The position numbers and the translations under genes were made by a program. Shown piece by piece: positions 61,911-64,000 of a stretch of 64,000 bases of DNA. The notes under the pieces were generated by a model. The model ran no database searches and had not been told where the DNA came from. It saw only the letters and a program-made list of their open reading frames with translations. How positions within the stretch are numbered: position 1 is the stretch's first letter; every line of letters starts with the position of its first letter. Origin of the DNA: M55B154 sp964486725. GTDB taxonomy: Bacteria > Spirochaetota > UBA4802 > UB4802. The DNA lies in assembly GCA_964486725.1 (NCBI GenBank), contig CAZAOK010000002.1:44430-108429 (forward strand). The letters run 5' to 3'.

Positions 61911-62819
61911 TAATTTATTTTTATAAAACGAACTTACAGGCAAACGGGTGTATGTGACCACTATACCTGCCAGCACCACCATCAAGCCAATAACATCAAA
62001 GACCTGCACCGTGTCCCCGAAGGCGATCCATGCCATCAGCATGGTAACCGGGGGACCCAGGTAGAACAGGGAGGCCACCCGTGTTGCGTCCATTCGGCTG
62101 ATGAGTACCCACATGAGGGCATATGCCCCAAGTGAGACTGCCACAATCAGCCATCCCAGTGTCCATATAAATGGTGTTTCCCAGCTTGTTGACAGTCCCT
62201 CGTACAACAATGCCGGAACAGCGAGCACCAGCATTGTGGCCAGCCCCTGGTAAAAGAGTGCCAGGTCAATCGGCAGCCTGTATGTCCTGTCCTGTATCTC
62301 AAGCCGCCGCTGTATAAGGGTGGCCGCTGTCATGGAAAGTGCCGATCCGAAGGGGATTAGATATCCGAAGATTGATGCGGTGCTGTTAAAATCAATCCGT
62401 GCAGCAACCGTGATGACAACACCTGAAAATCCAATTACAAGACCAACCCACCTGTAGAAGGGGGTGGGCTCCCCTGTCACAATCCCCGACAGTGCACCGG
62501 TGGCCAGGGGCTGCAGGGCAACCACCAGTGCAACGATTCCCGCAGGCACACCGTTATCAAGGGCCAGCAACACGCAGGCCAGCCACACCCCGTGTGCCAG
62601 TATACCCACCACTCCGTTTGCCAGTGCAACACCCGGCTTCACCCGGTTCAGCCTGTTGCGTAGCAGCAGGTATCCCATGATAACAAGCGTTACACCGGCA
62701 TACCGCCAGAACAGAAAGGTAAAAGGCCGGGCATACGGAAGACCGTATTCCGCCCCGATAAACCCGGAGTTCCAGAAAAACACAAAAGCAGCAGCTATGA
62801 GTATGGTAGTACTACGCAT
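61908..62819 (-). CDS. EamA/DMT-family transporter
   Basis: A 303-residue inner-membrane protein with ten helices in two EamA repeats: AAAFVFFWNSGFIGAEYGLPY at the N terminus, AAALQPLATGALSGIVTGE-like RhaT/YdcZ-type text in the middle, and SLFYLGPPVTMLMAWIAFGD in the second half. It likely exports an amino acid or metabolite. The ATG at 62819 is one base from the assembly gap, so its ribosome site and promoter are hidden; a longer N terminus cannot be excluded. Confidence 0.9.
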   Translation of the reverse strand: MRSTTILIAAAFVFFWNSGFIGAEYGLPYARPFTFLFWRYAGVTLVIMGYLLLRNRLNRVKPGVALANGVVGILAHGVWLACVLLALDNGVPAGIVALVVALQPLATGALSGIVTGEPTPFYRWVGLVIGFSGVVITVAARIDFNSTASIFGYLIPFGSALSMTAATLIQRRLEIQDRTYRLPIDLALFYQGLATMLVLAVPALLYEGLSTSWETPFIWTLGWLIVAVSLGAYALMWVLISRMDATRVASLFYLGPPVTMLMAWIAFGDTVQVFDVIGLMVVLAGIVVTYTRLPVSSFYKNKL

Positions 62820-62820
62820 A

Positions 62821-62920
62821 NNNNNNNNNNNNNNNNNNNNNNNNNNNNNNNNNNNNNNNNNNNNNNNNNNNNNNNNNNNNNNNNNNNNNNNNNNNNNNNN
62901 NNNNNNNNNNNNNNNNNNNN
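62821..62920. other. Assembly gap (100 N)
   Basis: Exactly 100 N, directly before the EamA start and followed within 10 bp by a repeat copy, so the repeat probably caused the break. True length unknown. Confidence 0.99.
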
Positions 62921-62928
62921 TCACCCAT

Positions 62929-62967
62929 CTATGTTCATCTGCGTGTATCAAGCGAAGCGGGCGGTTA
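62929..62967. repeat. Copy of the ATCTGCGTT / AGCGGGCGGTT repeat arm
   Basis: GTTCATCTGCGTGTATCAAG followed by CGAAGCGGGCGGTTACA, the third copy of the arm seen at 36411-36450 and 61872-61910, in the same orientation. Its pairing arm, if present, lies in the gap. Confidence 0.7.
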
Positions 62968-62986
62968 CATATCTTTAAAGTATATT

Positions 62987-64000
62987 TTAATCCTCTTGGG
63001 GTATCTCCACAAGCTTTTCTTTCAGCGCGTTGAAGGCCCTTTCTGAATACCGCCCGACAAACCAGAAACTAATGGCCAGCAGGGCAAAGAAAATTGCCTT
63101 GTGAGACACCTGCCAGAAGTACTCGAAGTACTTTGTATACAGGTTGATAAAAAGAAAGGTAATACCAAACCCCCTGGCAATCCCATCGTCATTTTTCAGC
63201 CCCCAGACGATGGCGCCAACAGCAGCCGCACCAAAGATCAGCGACCATATAAACCTTTCCAGCACCGACGCGGCATGCCACACAGACATGTCCCCGTAAT
63301 TACCCCATATGGACATGATCCACAGGGCAAGAAAGAGGTTCAGTAATCCCACAATATACGTGGATCGTTCCAGGGGTCGCAGCCTGGTTCTCCCCACGAG
63401 GAAGGACAGCAGCACCAGCACCGCCCCGAACAGCACGAACCGCAGGGGATAGTTCATTCCCAGGAAATACGCCCCCCAGCCGGACACATACCCCGTCTCC
63501 GTGCCGAACCACGAACCCAGGCTGATCAGCCCCAGCACCCACATGGGAACGGAGGGAAAGGCCCCACCTATGCCAAGATACACCAGGGTGGCCATCAGGA
63601 TAAGAATAGAATAATGCCCGCTCCCTGTGTCCACCGCTTTTCCAAGAAAGATTACAGCGGCACCGGTCACCATGGCTCCCACAAAAAGCAGAAACTCATT
63701 TGTGTAAAACTTCTCCGGTTTTATCTTTCGCCGTTTAAATCCCCAGAAATAGAAGGCCGCCGATACCAGGGCCAGCATAATAGACCTGACAATATCAGGA
63801 ATGCGGAACAGTTCCATCAGTACCGCCATGATTATCTCGTCAAGCAGTACAGCGAACACCGAGATGGCAAGGCTGATACCGGCGATCCAGAAAGAATACC
63901 TGGCCATCCGGTTCCAGTCAAACCTGGCCGGTTCAATGGAGTTTCGCAGCCTGCCGGGAATATCCCCGCTTATCACCCCTCCTTTTTCCCATGCATCAAT
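62987..64000 (-). CDS. DUF2157-like polytopic membrane protein, N terminus outside window
   Basis: At least 337 residues; the minus-strand frame stays open to the window edge, and the residues before the first GTG (IDAWEKGG, then VISGDIPGRL) fit the short N-terminal cytosolic part of DUF2157 proteins, which precedes the first helix. So the gene probably begins beyond 64000; the GTG at 63976 is only one base after AGGAGG and a poor start. About ten hydrophobic segments follow. The function of the family is unknown. RYSERAFNALKEKLVEIPQED forms the C terminus. Confidence 0.75.
   Translation of the reverse strand: MDAWEKGGVISGDIPGRLRNSIEPARFDWNRMARYSFWIAGISLAISVFAVLLDEIIMAVLMELFRIPDIVRSIMLALVSAAFYFWGFKRRKIKPEKFYTNEFLLFVGAMVTGAAVIFLGKAVDTGSGHYSILILMATLVYLGIGGAFPSVPMWVLGLISLGSWFGTETGYVSGWGAYFLGMNYPLRFVLFGAVLVLLSFLVGRTRLRPLERSTYIVGLLNLFLALWIMSIWGNYGDMSVWHAASVLERFIWSLIFGAAAVGAIVWGLKNDDGIARGFGITFLFINLYTKYFEYFWQVSHKAIFFALLAISFWFVGRYSERAFNALKEKLVEIPQED

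Noticed and set aside
1..64000. CRISPR arrays, tRNA/rRNA genes, transposases, prophage
   Set aside because: Reading through the intergenic regions I found no regularly spaced direct repeats, no cloverleaf with a CCA-type end, and no integrase or transposase motif. Short tRNA genes could still be missed without a covariance-model scan.

Overview
The window is 64 kb of a bacterial chromosome, probably a scaffold from a metagenome or draft assembly, because it holds three runs of exactly 100 N (27430-27529, 33810-33909, 62821-62920). The host looks Gram-negative: it encodes an outer-membrane beta-barrel protein, several lipoprotein or signal-peptide exports, a DsbD-type reductase and a Na+-translocating NADH:quinone reductase. 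Pyruvate phosphate dikinase, ADP-forming acyl-CoA synthetase, a glycyl radical enzyme and relaxed lipoboxes fit an anaerobic or facultative lineage. The 7TM-DISM sensor with an RsbW-like ATPase is common in Spirochaetota, so a spirochaete-like host is my best guess, at low confidence. No tRNA, rRNA, CRISPR, phage or transposase gene was recognised; most of the window is ordinary chromosome.

Layout. 1-8.8 kb: partial terpene-cyclase-fold protein, TPR protein, ppdK, rhomboid protease, Cys-cluster protein, EamA exporter, HDAC-like deacylase, a four-Cys mini-protein and an outer-membrane barrel. 8.8-15.1 kb: a six-gene nqrABCDEF operon on the minus strand, headed by a small gene that looks like the assembly factor nqrM. 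15.4-24.4 kb: DsbD-like reductase, 7TM-DISM sensor, purD, penicillin-acylase-family hydrolase, sigma factor. 24.4-36.3 kb: gamma carbonic anhydrase, a radical SAM protein coupled to an unknown partner, acyltransferases, GDPD, PLP decarboxylase, hemolysin III, gapped DNA polymerase X, alpha/beta hydrolase. 36.5-53.3 kb: EcsC protein, ZIP transporter, ADP-forming acyl-CoA synthetase divergent from a TetR regulator with paired operators, secreted peroxiredoxin, an RNA-handling cluster (RRM protein, charged mini-protein, DEAD helicase), SBF transporter, NhaA, AlkD, class III cyclase. 53.4-64 kb: BCCT transporter, two methyltransferases (one broken), membrane-anchored PLP enzyme, a decayed DUF362 gene, the glycyl-radical fusion, EamA transporter and a DUF2157-like membrane protein that runs off the end.

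The most unusual item is at 58262-61600: one 1112-residue polypeptide carrying a radical-SAM glycyl-radical activase at its N terminus and a complete glycyl radical enzyme (Cys713, Gly1089) behind it. These are normally two separate proteins. It sits alone behind a clear promoter with a perfect 9-bp dyad at the expected start site, next to the relic of a DUF362 gene.

Intergenic regions carry several small palindromic repeat families, including two 146-bp copies of one element (15213-15358 and 29091-29236) with matching ends and an exactly central GC-rich hairpin.
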